This document shows, in pieces, positions 41,694 to 41,757 of a stretch of DNA of 41,757 nucleotides. The notes under the pieces were generated by a model. That model saw only the letters and a program-made list of their open reading frames with translations. It was not told the DNA's origin and searched no databases. Positions within the stretch are counted from its first letter, which is position 1. Each line of letters begins with the position of its first letter. The translations under genes and the position numbers were made by a program. Source of the stretch: a virus. The stretch covers positions 1-41,757 of IMG/VR virus record IMGVR_UViG_3300044644_000340; one strand, 5' to 3'.

Positions 41694-41757
41694 TTATGAT
41701 AGTTTTATATATCCGTAATTAATTGTTTGGGTTGTCCCACTATTATTTGTGATACCA
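41694..41757 (-). CDS. C-terminal end of an upstream gene (partial)
   Basis: One frame stays open from the right edge to a TAA at 41696-41694 and reads GITNNSGTTQTINYGYIKLS. It ends three bases before the next ATG. The Asn/Thr/Gly-rich beta-like sequence suits another fibre or adhesin, but only 20 residues are visible. Confidence 0.5.
   Translation of the reverse strand, partial: GITNNSGTTQTINYGYIKLS

Overview
This window is the inside of an AT-rich genome of a contractile-tailed (myovirus, distantly T4-like) phage. It holds a tail sheath, tail tube, tape measure, baseplate genes and a long run of tail-fibre genes. It also holds a T4-type replication set: gp32-like SSB, RecA/UvsX, a DnaB-type helicase, a 5'-nuclease and a GroES. 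Every supportable gene lies on the minus strand, so transcription runs from the right edge to the left. No tRNA, integrase, insertion sequence or CRISPR array was seen, and no stretch over 300 bases lacks a gene. A host in the Bacteroidota is an inference. Start codons are preceded by A-rich sequence instead of Shine-Dalgarno sites, and three promoters match the Bacteroidota TAnnTTTG -7 element.

Layout in order of transcription (right to left). 41757-28114: a fibre/adhesin array with one glycosyltransferase. The fibres share N-terminal virion-anchor-like sequence, SGS/TSS-rich repeat stalks, two S74 chaperone ends and LamG-like ends. 28102-26375: a fibre with an internal Hint (intein-like) domain. 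26304-23533: sheath and tube, followed by an intrinsic terminator. 23444-22403: a tail-assembly chaperone pair that appears to be joined by translational frameshifting. 22371-14609: a small gene, the tape measure and baseplate/hub genes. 14541-9022: a PhyH-type dioxygenase, a small divergent family A DNA polymerase without a recognisable exonuclease, a large unknown protein and three small genes, one of them DUF1599-like. 8889-3964: gp32-like SSB, UvsX/RecA, 5'-nuclease, GroES, a small basic protein and the helicase. 3875-1: nrdB, nrdA, a small coiled-coil gene, thioredoxin and the start of a PLP-dependent enzyme.

Two promoter classes can be read directly. Structural genes, plus a few others, carry a recurring sense-strand ATATTTATA element 3-44 bases before the start codon (late-type candidate). 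The gp32, polymerase and PLP-enzyme genes carry CTTG then TAnATTTG with identical spacing (host sigma-type candidate). The gp32 leader also contains a hairpin and three ACTTAAAA repeats next to the start codon, resembling the autogenous translational operator of T4 gene 32.

The most notable points are: the probable +1/-2 frameshift in the tail-assembly chaperone at a run of seven T; the compact polymerase with substituted catalytic-motif residues; the Hint-containing fibre; the PLP enzyme; the HxN change in the dioxygenase; and the two-class promoter architecture with the gp32 leader.
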